Shown: piece by piece, positions 1-10,954 of the stretch
Numbering within the stretch: position 1 is the stretch's first letter
Layout: the number at the start of each line of letters is the position of its first letter
DNA from: Caenorhabditis remanei
Lineage: Eukaryota; Nematoda; Chromadorea; Rhabditida; Rhabditidae
Reading direction: 5' to 3'
Assembly: GCF_010183535.1 (NCBI RefSeq)
Contig: NC_071332.1
Span: forward strand, 9,672,001-9,736,000
Length of the DNA: 64,000 nt
Position numbers and translations under genes: made by a program
The notes under the pieces: model-generated
The model's database searches: none
What the model was told of the DNA's origin: nothing
The model's input: only the letters and a program-made list of their open reading frames with translations

Positions 1-163
1 GAGTTGATCCCATATTGAGAAGAAGAACTTGGAAGCTTGCATTGGTCTTGAGTTGCAGAGAAAAGTCGTTAGATGCAGTGAGTTCCAAGCGAAGATGACC
101 AGTTGTGGCGACAACAGAAAATAGAGAAAAGAATAGAAAAATAACAGAATAAGAAGAGAACAT
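1..163 (-). CDS. Truncated (by window edge) inverted copy of the 233-aa signal-peptide/membrane protein gene
   Basis: The reverse complement opens with an ATG at 163-161 and reads 54 codons to the window edge. It encodes a hydrophobic signal peptide and the start of the ectodomain. The sequence is nearly identical to the first 163 coding bases of the gene at 16904-17605, and in the stretch compared the differences look synonymous. The similarity continues upstream through a TATA box (221-228, minus strand) to about 441. This is therefore a second, oppositely oriented copy with its promoter, and the rest lies left of the window. Function is unknown. Whether the copy is intact cannot be judged here. 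Confidence 0.8.
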   Translation of the reverse strand, partial: MFSSYSVIFLFFSLFSVVATTGHLRLELTASNDFSLQLKTNASFQVLLLNMGST

Positions 164-441
164 TCTGACTGGTAGGGAGAGAGCAGATCAGATTGGGTGA
201 ATATCTCGGATATCGGAGTTCTTATATACCCATCCAGAGCTTGCGTCCGTTCCTGCGTCCGGGATTGTCATCATTTTTTAGTCATCATGGCTGTAAATTG
301 TATGTTGCTCACCATAGAGAATATGTTTATCTCAAAAATTAATCACGAATATGTGAAGATATAGAAGATAATATCATTTTTTACGGTCCATCCTGATGAC
401 AAAACAAATTCTAGATATGTGGTTCAATGAATTGGAAAGTA
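1..441. repeat. Left arm of inverted duplication
   Basis: Reverse complement of 16620-17066 with small indels. It contains the TATA box and first 163 coding bases of the gene copy. The outer boundary is at about 441, and the other end is beyond the window edge. Confidence 0.85.
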
Positions 442-676
442 AAAATATGATATACCTAAATAGAATGCCTTTTCAAACCCATGCTTTGCGTTTGAAATTA
501 AAAACCTCCCATTTTCAGATCAAAACTTAAGTTCTACGTCACAATATGTATCTTCCTTTGCTAATTGGAAAGACAAAAACAACATATGCATAGCTATACT
601 CAAAACATATTTTCTCCAACATCGTACATAATGCTCCTACTAGATAATCTTGATGTTCCGGTGAGTCCGATAGATT

Positions 677-1956
677 ATGAAGACTACAATGGATTTTCCG
701 AAGCGTATCAATATTCAGAGGAGAAGTAATTATTTTTTCTCGGTCTTCTATGATTTATCCAACTATTTCAGAAACTTTGATTTTTATACCCGGACTTTGA
801 ATGTACTCATGAGTGGCATTACACTTGTTTTAAGTTCGTTCTCAGTTTTTGTAATTGGCTCAACTGGTAAAATGAATCGAGTTTATCAGAGAACAATAAT
901 AGAGCACATAATCATGTCAACAGTTCTGTCATTCATTTTCCCAGTAACTGGATTCACTATCATTGCAAATTATAGAATTCTAATGATAGGTACCAGAAGA
1001 TTTCGTTTAAAAAAAAAGAAAACTCTATGAAATAATTTAAGACAGATGGCTTGATTCTGCAAAGCTCCCACTGATCACAGCCGCTATTATTGTGTATGGT
1101 TATCTTGGTGTCGTTGTATTTTGTATGTATTCATTCTTTATGAACTTCTTGGCATCTGTCCACGTTAGAGTAAATTCTAGAATTCTTAGAAAGTGGGATC
1201 CAGAGTTTGTATTAAGAGTTTTGATAATATTATATGGAATAGCAATTTCGATACTTCTATGGATATTTGCCTTCAAAAGTGAGTGCGTTTGTAAGCAACT
1301 CGGATTTTCTCTAATACGAATCTGGTTTTGAAATATATTTTCCTGTTACAGGTTTTTACTGGAACTCAGAATCGATTATGAATGATCTAAAGAAAATTCA
1401 TCCGCAGTATTCTCATGTGAATCTCGAAAAGACAGTTCATACGCTTGTATGGACACAAGGTCTTTCCTATATCCTAATGGTTTTGGCATGCATTTGTCTA
1501 TCGTTCGTTCCATTTTCAATTTCAATAATCTCCTGGTAAGCTTTCATCTTCAACATTCCATTAAACCCTTCACTTTCAGGAACTATGTTCTCGTGAACAA
1601 TCAGAAGAGTAAGCATTCGGAGGTAGTAAAAAAACAGCAGAGACTGACAATAAAAATGGAAATTCTATACCTCATCATGATATTCACTTGCTACATTCCA
1701 TCTTTCGTAACTCTCCTCTGCTCAATTGTGCTTCAAAATCTTCCAGAATCTATGAAAAAGTTTATTAGGCATCTAATTCTTGTCAATCTTCCACAATTAC
1801 AGATGTCCCATTACTCTCTTCGTCAGCTTCCCACTCCAACTTTTACCTATTCTCGACTGTTTACTCAATCTTTTCATGGTCACGATGTATAGAGAGAAAG
1901 CTTATCAAGTCATAAAAACGCTAATAGTTTATCTTCCTTTCGGGAACAGAGATTGA
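677..1956 (+). CDS. Seven-transmembrane serpentine chemoreceptor-like protein, family not resolved
   Basis: Five exons, 677-989, 1042-1278, 1352-1535, 1580-1759 and 1803-1956, join in phase to give 355 aa. The introns are short with consensus borders, except for a GTTTAT donor before the last exon. The protein has seven hydrophobic segments: about residues 45-70, 78-104, 112-140, 153-175, 208-238, 270-293 and 305-330. It ends in a charged cytoplasmic tail. This architecture, with poorly conserved sequence, is typical of Caenorhabditis sr-type GPCRs acting in chemosensory neurons. I cannot assign the subfamily. The start at 677 gives seven TMs; an upstream exon ending at a GTGAGT donor (660) joined to a TTTCAG acceptor at 770 was considered but does not keep frame. 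Confidence 0.7.
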
Positions 1957-2090
1957 GTAATATAAGTTTAAAATTCCAAGCTTTATGAAAAGCCACTTTA
2001 GAAGAAGCAACAGAGTATTTGGAGTATTTATAAAACTGAAATTTACAAAATGTTTTTTGAATATTTCTAATAAAGTTATTCTAAAGATTT

Positions 2091-3298
2091 TTAATGATCC
2101 ACGAGAGTCAATCCACTCAAAACATCACATATTTCATGTACGTTCGTGTTGAAAGTATTCTGAATTTCTCTCTTCAAAACAGTGACTTCATCGTGATAAT
2201 TCTTCAGAGTCTCTTGCGAAACTTTCTCACTCTGCTCGAACTTATACTGCAAAAATAAATGAATTGAAAGCTTCTGATGAACAATTTAACTTACTGAACA
2301 AAGTTGAAAATGAATGAGACCACGAGAAGTTTCTATTTTGTAGTAATTTTCAACATGCTTGAAGTATTCGTTTCTCAATTCGTCACTCAAACCAAAACCA
2401 TCAATTATTACATCAAGGAGACTTCCAGCATCTTCTTTTAATTTATTGCCCATCTTCATTATTTGAAGTGCACATTCTTTTAGTTTTTGTTGTGCCACTA
2501 ACTTGTTGTCATCGTCGTTGGAGTTTGCAGCAGACGTGTCCCGGATTTCGGCCTGAAAATTAACGCAAGTTCAAGGAAATCGCATCTGTCAACTCACTTC
2601 TTTCACGGCTTGAGTCAAAGTAGTAGATATTTCATGAACGGGGATAAGAAGGTTCACAAGAATGTTTACCGTAACGAACACAGCCCTCCTCAGACCTAAC
2701 TTATCCACCCATTTTTCATCAGCCACGTCAAGTAGAATTTTACAAAATTGGGTAATTGGTTTACTGTAATTATTAAAATAAGCCTTGCACCTTTCTACAA
2801 TGACTTACCAAGTCTTGATGAATTTATCTATTACTTCCTTATAGCAACTCGAAATTTTTCCTTGGTAGTACTCTCCACTTTTCTCTTCATCGAGTTTCAC
2901 ATTGTTGAAATCAAATGGCAGAATATCATTCATTTGAAGTGAAGATTCCATTATATCGTTCAGATTGTTCTTATAGTATTCGATCGTTTGGTCAAAATTT
3001 GAAGGTAAAGTTTCAATCTGGAAAAATATAAGTGATTGTGCATGTTTTTAGATTAATTAATTATCAAAACATACCACATCATCTTGATCATTTGCTGATG
3101 CATCTGTTGCAATAACTTTATATCGTTCTTTCAGAAAACTACAATGTTTCAATTTTGCAAGAACATTTTGTTGATGATCATTCTGTAAAAAAGTCAACGA
3201 AATGGGGATGATCGCTTCAAAAAATTGCTTACCAATTTACCTCTAGCTATGTTTTCTTGCTCTCTAGCAAATTGTTTGAGGTCATCAATAGAAGCCAT
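2091..3298 (-). CDS. Uncharacterised helical protein, 320 aa
   Basis: Six exons on the minus strand: 3233-3298, 3075-3182, 2809-3017, 2598-2763, 2295-2552 and 2091-2246. All junctions keep phase and use standard GT/AG borders, giving 320 aa from ATG at 3298 to TAA at 2091. There is no signal peptide and no clear TM segment. The sequence is rich in Lys, Glu, Asp, Asn and Leu, and appears largely alpha-helical, with amphipathic or coiled-coil-like stretches in the third and fifth exons. I do not recognise a family or catalytic motif. It lies tail-to-tail with the upstream receptor gene, which ends at 1956, leaving only 134 bp between stops. The regularity of the splice sites makes a real gene very likely. 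Confidence 0.75.
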
Positions 3299-4235
3299 TA
3301 TGAAGCAGGTTCAAGAATATATTGAGTACCAGTATGTCGATTTCCCATCCACCGTGGTTTATATACGTGAGTGATAAGAATGAACTTGTGGGAAAACGGG
3401 CAAATGACGATCGGAAGAAAAAAGAAACGGAGAGAAAAAGAAGAGAAGAAATGATAAAATATGAATTGTTTGTGTTAAAATTATATAACACTTTGGATGA
3501 TTTTTAGTTCTGATTCATCTTTTTCCCTGTATGTTGTGTTACATCCACTGGATTCTACAAAGATCAAGGCTTGTATTTTTTATGATTGAACTTTAGTTTT
3601 GATCTGGAAGATTGGAAAACTTGATATTAATTGAGACTGTGCTGTGACTCATTTCGTTATCATTTTTGTTTCGATCATAGAACGAAAACCAAGATGTACA
3701 CTGAATGTATTTTAATGACTCATAGGAAGTTCTGTATAACTCTATTTGCAAAAATATTTGTGTTGATGCAACCATATGGGATCAGAAATCACATGTATAA
3801 TAGTTATGGGGTTATTCACGACAAGTGAAAATTGTTTTTTAATATGAGCAAAAGTGTTAATTATTACACTTTTTCTTGTATTAAAATAATTTTTCGCATA
3901 TCGTGAATAACACCATTAGTGAGTTTCAACTTATGATCTGAAAATAGATATGTTCCTGAGAGTTTTTTTTTAGAAACATAGGGATTTTAAACCCATTGTG
4001 TGATTCGTGCACTGAGCTCTTTACTTTTGGTGCTAATAGAACCATTATTGTTTGAAGTTTAAGTTGAGTTGTGTCTACGTCACTCAACTGAAGATTTTGA
4101 TACAAATTTGCACCCATCAGGTTCTGAATTTCAGTCAAGTTGTGGCTCATTCTGAATCCTTTTTTATCAAAGTCTTAGATTAAACTACAGTTTTTCATAG
4201 TATGGGAAGCAAACAAAAATGAAATAGTTCTTCAG
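3299..4235. other. Intergenic, no confident gene
   Basis: Some 940 bp between a start codon (3298, minus) and a stop codon (4236, minus). A 74-codon minus-strand frame at 3926-4150 is open but has no recognisable domain and no convincing splice partners. The only structure seen is the inverted repeat at 3811-3911. Confidence 0.5.
3811..3911. repeat. Short inverted-repeat element (11-bp perfect ends)
   Basis: GTTATTCACGA at 3811-3821 is matched exactly in reverse complement at 3901-3911. The next bases inward are still similar, forming an imperfect stem of about 30 bp around a 40-bp loop. No clear target-site duplication was found. It could be a small MITE remnant or a transcribed hairpin. 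It lies in the intergenic stretch between the minus-strand genes starting at 3298 and ending at 4236. Confidence 0.4.
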
Positions 4236-5583
4236 TTATTTATTATCACGACTGCCTTGAACTGATATGGAAAACGAGCGAGTTGACCGTTTTGAGCCAA
4301 GTTTTCTGAAATGTGGGATTGAATTTCATCAACTTATTCCGTATTATCAACTCACAGGATTCTTTGTCTGAACTGAATGGTAATTGGTCTTGAAAACAAG
4401 AGAAGCATCCATGCGGAGAAAGTTGAATATATAACACAAAGGATATTATAAAGGAAATAGAAAACTCTCTTGTTCATTGATTGATTGATTTGTAGGGAGT
4501 AAACAACGAATGCAAAATATAGAAGCTCCACACAACAGACAATTACAGTCATTTTATCCAAACTACTCTCTCTTTTTTGTTTTTCTTTGTTCATCAAGTA
4601 CTGTGATCCCGTTACAGAATTCCGTTTTGATGCACTCTTCTGGAAATTGAAAACTTTTAAACTCTACTACTTTCCTGTCATTCTGTTTTGAATTCACATT
4701 GATTTGAAGTCCAAGTTTGTGTTCGAATCACGTGCTTCACCTACTTTTTTAAGTTTATAAGTAATATACGTCACCAAATTATTCACTACAATCGCCAAAA
4801 CAAAGAAAACTTCAAGTACTGCCACGAAGTTATAGAATGGTTTTCTGAACTCATTGTTTACGAATGCTGAGTAGTATCTGAAAAATCAAACAGCAAGATC
4901 ATTTTCCCATCGAGAAAGTCACATACCCTCCGTTCTCATTCACATACTTGTACTCACGTGGGAGCAACAAAAACACTGCTGCAACTGCCCCAGAAAGTTG
5001 GATTGCTTGCATTGTGTACGTGTATTTTGCATAGCTCAACTAAAGAAAAAAGGATGAAAATGATGACTAATGTTTGGTCACTCTGACTTTTTGATAAAAC
5101 ATTGGAAAGCATACGGCACTGACACGACAAAACGATAAAATGGTTGCGGTTGCTCCTTGAACGCATCGACCTCCATAAGTAATCGCGTAGAAAATGGCAC
5201 CGAGCCAACTTTCATTTGTAAAATAAAAGAATGAAAGCCATCTGAAACATCGGGTAATGTGAGTGGATTCAGAAAAATGTTCAGATTTACTCTCTGGCTG
5301 GTATAATTTGTAAAACAAAAAGATTGATAGCAGATGTCATATCAACCATTATTCCAACAAACATCAAACGATAGAAAGGAACTGAAAATTGAAAAATGAA
5401 GAAAAAAAACAAAAAAAAAAAGAACGAACCTTTAAATGTAGTGTTCCTGGAAGTGAATAAGATCTGTATTTCCACGAAATAAACTGCAAATGAAACAACC
5501 GTAATAGCCAATAAAATTACCAAAGACAACGATTCCGCAATCAGAAACCACGCCGGAAAATTGTCGTATACAACGTTATTCAT
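4236..5583 (-). CDS. SRG-type serpentine chemoreceptor (tandem copy 1)
   Basis: Seven exons on the minus strand: 5430-5583, 5291-5381, 5088-5241, 4927-5039, 4745-4877, 4356-4639 and 4236-4305. They encode 332 aa. Features typical of the SRG superfamily are a membrane-spanning N-terminus, a PFYRLMF motif opening the second exon, ITYGGRC and a CRVSAVCFP motif after TM3, and a basic Ser-rich tail. The gene at 5988-7425 is a close tandem paralog with the same exon structure. Such proteins are orphan GPCRs thought to act in chemosensory cilia. The penultimate exon shares a 119-bp nearly identical block with the paralog, suggesting gene conversion. The exon 5 donor (GTAGGT) was chosen because it keeps phase and matches the paralog. 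Confidence 0.85.
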
Positions 5584-5987
5584 CTGGAACTTTGATAAAA
5601 ATTATTTTCTAGGAGTAAGTTTCAGAGAAGAAACAAAAAGTCACATGGATGAGAGTTGGTTTCGAAAATAGAAAAAAAGAAAATTCATGCAAACAAATGT
5701 GTTTTAGTGAAATGTATATTTTAAGATTCAATTTTTGTTCTGATCTACGGACACTCTTTTTCTGTAACTCTTCAAAATCTTTGAAGTGAAACAAAAGTTT
5801 GAGAAGCATGATAAATGTGCAGTGGTGGGAAAACCAAAAATTGAGAGGATGTGAGTAAGGGAGCCACGTGTTATAGATCCCATGAGTTGGAAGAAGAAGT
5901 GAAATCATTTGATTCTTGCAAGTCATTCAACATCAGAAAGATCAAATTTATTCAAAGTTCCGAATTCAAAAGAGAAACTGATATAAT
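5584..5987. other. Intergenic spacer between the two SRG genes
   Basis: About 400 bp of AT-rich DNA that must hold the promoter of the downstream minus-strand SRG copy (start 5583) and the 3' end of the other. No coding signal or strong motif was seen. Confidence 0.5.
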
Positions 5988-7425
5988 TCATTTATTGTGA
6001 TCACGACTTCCTTGAACGGAAATAGACATGGATCGGGTTAAACGTCGAGAACTGAGATTACTGAAACTGAGATTATGAGCTCATTCGAGCCAATATACTT
6101 ACGAGAATCTCTGATGAAGTTGTGCATTAATTGGTTTTGAGACGAAAAGAAGCATCCATGCGGAGAAAGTTGAATAGATAACACAAAGGATATTATAAAG
6201 GAAATAGAAAACTCTCTTGTTCATTGATTGATTGATTTGAAGGGAGTAAACAACGAATGCAAAATAGATAAGTTCCACGAGGCACACGATGAATGTCATT
6301 CTATCCAGTCCATTTTCTCTTTTCTGTTTTTCTTGGCTGGCTTGAAGTTGACTAGGCGACACTGTGCTCTTTTTTAGGCTGCTTTTCTGAATAATGGTGA
6401 CAGTTCTTTGGGAAAATGGTTTTCTGGATAAATATGATTTTTGAAAGGACAGCTCTTAATGTAGAAATCAGAATCTTAATGTAATACTTTCCTTTTCACG
6501 ATTTTAAGAATTTCAGTCTCCAGAAGGGTTGAGATGGGCAATTTTTCTACTGTTACTAAAGGATGAGACGCAAAAGTTGGCCTTGTCTTACCTTATTGAA
6601 TTTCAATTTAAACATTGTATACGTAATCAAATTATTCAAAACAATAGCAATCACAAAGAAGACTTCCATAATGGCCACAAAGTTATAGAACCAGTCGGCA
6701 TTCGTTTCATCTGATCCCACAGAATATAATCTGAAACAACATGGTTTTACCAAAAAAAAGGATAATTCAATGTACCCATTGTCTTCCAGAATATATTCAT
6801 AATCATCCGGCCACAGCAACAGCAAAGCTACAAGTCCGCCGAGCAGTTGGAGCACTTGCATTGTATAGATGTAGTATGGCTGGCCGAGCTGAAACTTCAG
6901 TAATGGGAAGAACTGTTTTGGGAAAAAGATTCACAAACTTTTTGATAAAATATCGGAAAACAAACAGCGCAAACTCTACAGAATGACAAAATAGTAGCAG
7001 TGGCCCCTTGAATACAACGGCCTCCGTAAGTGATCACAAAGAAGATTGAGCCGAGCCAGTTTTGATTGTGAATGAGAAACGGCTCGAGCCATCTGGAAGA
7101 TTAAATAATTGGGATCCTTAAACAACTAGATGTAGTAACCTTTTTGCCGGAATAACTTGACCTGTGAACATATTGATTGCAGAAATCATGTCGACTATGA
7201 TTCCGACAAACATTAGACGGTAGAAGGGACCTAAAATTTAGGTAAAAAACTAGTTTCGTTTCACAGAATATTACCTCTGAAAGTGGTTTTTCTATATGAG
7301 CATATGATCTGAATCTCTATGAAATACAGAAGGAATGAAATAATTGTGAATAGAAGCAAAGCCACCAACACAATTGATTCAACTACGAGAAACCACATAG
7401 GAAATCCGTAAGTTTCGTGATACAT
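5988..7425 (-). CDS. SRG-type serpentine chemoreceptor (tandem copy 2)
   Basis: Seven exons on the minus strand: 7275-7425, 7140-7230, 6939-7092, 6776-6888, 6592-6730, 6103-6386 and 5988-6051. They encode 331 aa. Exon structure, intron phases and motifs (GPFYRLMF, ITYGGRC, CRVCAVCFP, the block ending in STFSAWML, and the C-terminal SISVQGSRD) match the gene at 4236-5583. The two form a tandem duplicate in the same orientation, about 400 bp apart. The role is inferred to be chemosensory GPCR signalling. The last intron has two possible acceptors 15 bp apart, and the inner one gives the tail that aligns with the paralog. Confidence 0.85.
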
Positions 7426-8248
7426 CTCTCAACTGAATAAGCTATTCTTGAGGTGCGATCAATTCAAACAATCATATAATACGATGTGTTATGCACTTCA
7501 CTTCTTACTCTTTTCAGTTCAAATCGTGACCGAAAAAGACAATTTTAGTCAATTCGAGCGGAAAGTCAGTTGAGGCATGCTGAGCGAAATAAAATCTTTG
7601 ATAAACGTGACTTTTGAAGAAGAAGAAAACAATGGGAAAACATTGAAACTTGGTTTTGAGAACTCTCTGAGGCACCTGACCAATTTGAAGAAATAAGTGA
7701 AATGAGACACGTCATCACTAATTTGTGGGAATTTGGAACTTTGAGCCTTTTAAAAAGTCTTCAAAAGAAAAATGGCTCAGTGATTTCTCAAATGACGCAA
7801 TCTGAAGTGTCAAAGTTCAATTCTAAACTTCTCAGAATTGCATCACAGAGATAGTGCAACGTGTCCATAGCTATCCATTGGAAACTCATATGACACCAAC
7901 AACCACGATATGACTCCAGACGTTTCCAGTTGGAAGTGGAGCTTTAAAAACAGCATTCCCTTTTCTATTATCAAGTTTAAAAAGCCGTTTTGGATAGTAT
8001 TATTCTTTTAATTCAGATGTTATTCTAACATCCCACTTTCCAAAAACTGTCTATTCTTCACTCTAACTAATAAGTCAGCTGCTTTTTCATTCTCTGAAGC
8101 AAAGCAGCATATATAACAATTCCATTTGATACCTGTTTTCCATAAGCAATTGAGATTCTGATTCAAAATATGATTACATTCTTCTAGTTTTTTGGTTTAT
8201 AGACCTCAACAAAACAAGATTCGAACACTTCAAACCATTTTTTTGTAG
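7426..8248. other. Divergent intergenic region between an SRG and an SRH gene
   Basis: Some 820 bp between two divergent start codons (7425 minus, 8249 plus), so it should contain both promoters. No ORF or repeat stands out, and no well-defined TATA box was found. Confidence 0.5.
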
Positions 8249-9702
8249 ATGTCAACGACTATTTCAATTCCTGCAAAATGTGGGAATTCGAGTCACGTGG
8301 ATCACAACTTCTCGAATATTTGGATACATTCAACTGTAGTATTCGAGTTTCCTATCTCAATACTCGCCATTTATTGCATTCTCAGAATTACACCAAAGAA
8401 TTCGGTGATGGTTAGAGTATTGTTGCTTCTACATCAAGTCTGGTATGAGAAGGAAACATGAATCATTTCAGACAAAAAATTCCTTTTTCTAGGGTGAACT
8501 ACTACAGTTCCATGATCAACATTGCCCTCTCTCCGGTCTTCTTCTTCCCAAATATCGTCATGTATACTCGTGGACTTTTTGACTTTATTGATATTCCCAT
8601 CCGTTTTCAAGCCTACTCTATTACCATAGCGTTTGCTGGAATGCTGTATTCGATATTATGTCTCTTTGTATATCGTCATCAATGCGTTCTCCCGGATTCA
8701 CATAAACTGAAAATGACTACAAAAACCTTCGTGATGTTCACATCATTTCTGAATCTTCTTGCATTAGTTTACATGGTCCCATTTCTCTTATGGGGACCTG
8801 ATCAAAGTGTATCTATCGAGAACTTGAGAAAGGTAGAGTACTTGAACACGATTACGTACTTTATGTAACATGAATTACTTTCAGAGTTTTATTGAACCTC
8901 CGTGTGATCTTTGGGAACCTCATATCTATGTTTTCCTTGATGGTTCGGATAATCGTCTCCTATATTGTTATTCTGTTGCTCTTTTTATCACAAGTTCATC
9001 AATGATTTTCCTAGTTTTCCACAGCTTTTATTCCATTAAAAAAGCAAGTAATACAACTTCACGTAGTTCACAAAGGCGTCAGCTTGGTTTTCTTTACGCT
9101 CTAATACTCATGGTGAGCTGAAAAGATGAAGATAGATTCGAATGACTGAAGTACTTTAGGCACTTGTACCAAACACTTTTTTGATTTTCCCAGTGTTCGG
9201 ATTAATTGTGGGATCTGTCAATTCTATGTCATATAACTCAGGTAACGTTCGAACATATTCAGCAATTCAAATGATATCCATATTTTCAGCATTAGGTGAA
9301 ATTCTTGTTTGTTCTTTGTCAGTTCATGGAATTTTATCCACATTGACGTTGATTCTCAGTCATAAACCATATCGAAGCGAAGCGACGAGAGTGATGAGAA
9401 AGCTGACATGCAGTAAGGGGATTGATTGGAAAGAGAATTATTCGGTGCTCTAAACTTACTAGAAACAGCTTTTTAATCATGACTATCAAAAAGATTCATG
9501 ATGAAGTATATGCAATTTAGTTTACTTGAGAGGACCTTGTAAGAAAACTGGTCAGAAAATGTAGTATCCACGACAACTTTCTTCGACGGGTCTTTTTTGA
9601 ATTCCAATTTTACAAACGTCTATTTTTCTTTTTTCAGGGAACCCCGATCCGAAGAAAGGCAGTGCTCAAGTCGAATTCAGTACAAGATCAGTCAAATACT
9701 GA
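8249..9702 (+). CDS. SRH-like serpentine chemoreceptor
   Basis: Five exons, 8249-8442, 8493-8832, 8885-9112, 9160-9412 and 9638-9702, join in phase to give 359 aa with seven hydrophobic segments. SRH/STR-superfamily features include the PISILAIYCI first TM followed by ITPK, LSPVFFFPN in TM2, a Cys-containing central loop, a RQLGFLYAL entry to TM6 and a HKPYR motif at the end of TM7. Without the last splice the frame would stop after 12 more codons. The GTAAGG donor and TTTTTTCAG acceptor support the extra tail exon. Orphan chemosensory GPCR by family inference. A decayed relative lies about 480 bp downstream. Confidence 0.8.
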
Positions 9703-10954
9703 GAATTGAATATCATTAAACTACTTCTTGTTTTCACACTCATTCATTCATATTTCCTATTTCTTTTTTGATTGAACATGTCTATGAAATAAGAATAAAT
9801 ACATTAAACTAAATACCTCTAGCCATAAATAATCTGTTCATTTCCTTATTGAGCAAGAAAAAATGGCTTACCTTCCGATTTTTCTGTAATAATTTTTCCA
9901 AGTTGATCACAGTATCTCAACTACTTTTATACATTTGATAGGTAGCATCGAGATTCCATTTTCATGGTTTTCGATATACTGTATCTGTAAACTAACACCA
10001 AAACATTTCATCAATATTTCCAAGTTGATTTCAATAATGGTAAGTAATCTACTCAGCATTTCTTGAAATTATCATCTTCATATAAATCCTTTTTTTCGAT
10101 TATTTCCCTTTTGCTTATCGCCATCAGTTTATTCTCCCTGCCAAGTATTTATTGAAGCTCAAGTTCAAAAATTTCAGAAATAGCTCTCGTCACTATTAGA
10201 AACTCGTACAGTAGTCTGCCTTGTGATTTCTAGCATCCGCGTGTCATTGTATACTAGATCGGGGTTATGAAACAAGTAATCGGCATTGCAATCTTCCTGA
10301 TTCTCTGCTGTATTGTCTTGATTATTTTTGGGTTTCATAGTTTCCATATATTATATTGAGTATATCGAAATCACAATTCGAAAAATTCAAGAAAACGACA
10401 GATTGCATTCTTGTATGCTCTTCCATTTGTGGTGATTGTTCACCTTCGATAAGAACCTATATTTCTAGAAAATTTGAAGCCAAGACAGGTATGTCTACAT
10501 TGAAATCAAGTCACCAACAGTGCTGATATTGACTTCAAACATACAGTTGTAAGGGTCAATTCTTGAACAGTAAGAGCTCCAAAACCCACTAAACTGAGAA
10601 TGAAAGTTTCTTTATCCTGATATTTCATTTGTCTATGAGAAAACTTATAAAGCCAAAAGACCCAAAAACATGAGATCATATTCGATTAATTAGAAATTCT
10701 ATATGGAATAGGATGATTGTACAAGTCTTGGATACATTCCTATATTGAAAACAGAAACGAAAACCTAACAGAAATAAAAAGACGTATCGTTGTTGTATGA
10801 AAAAGAGTGACAGTTTTCGAATGTTAGTGTTGAATTGTCAGTTCAAAGAAGAAAAAGCCAAATAAAACTATCGATATGATATGGAGCGAGGAGGGATAAA
10901 AATAAAATCAACTATGACGAATGAAATGACGATTGAGCGTGGATACCAAATCTC
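9703..10954. other. Intergenic region holding only a receptor relic
   Basis: Between the SRH gene stop and the mes-4 stop (convergent genes). Apart from the relic at 10178-10452, no coding, repeat or RNA signal was seen in the AT-rich sequence. Confidence 0.5.
10178..10452 (+). pseudogene. Chemoreceptor relic (SRH/STR-like fragment)
   Basis: A single reading frame after a TTTCAG acceptor (ends 10177) spells a receptor-like block. It has an SSLPCDF motif, a hydrophobic TM segment, and an RQIAFLYAL motif that resembles the TM6 entry of the intact SRH gene upstream. The frame is broken by three in-frame stops (after LPCDF, after RVIVY and after HILY). Flanking exons were not found. This is best read as a decayed tandem copy of a receptor exon. 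Confidence 0.55.

Noticed and set aside
3926..4150. 74-codon minus-strand frame
   Set aside because: No domain, no signal peptide and no in-phase splice partners. Size is within chance for this sequence.
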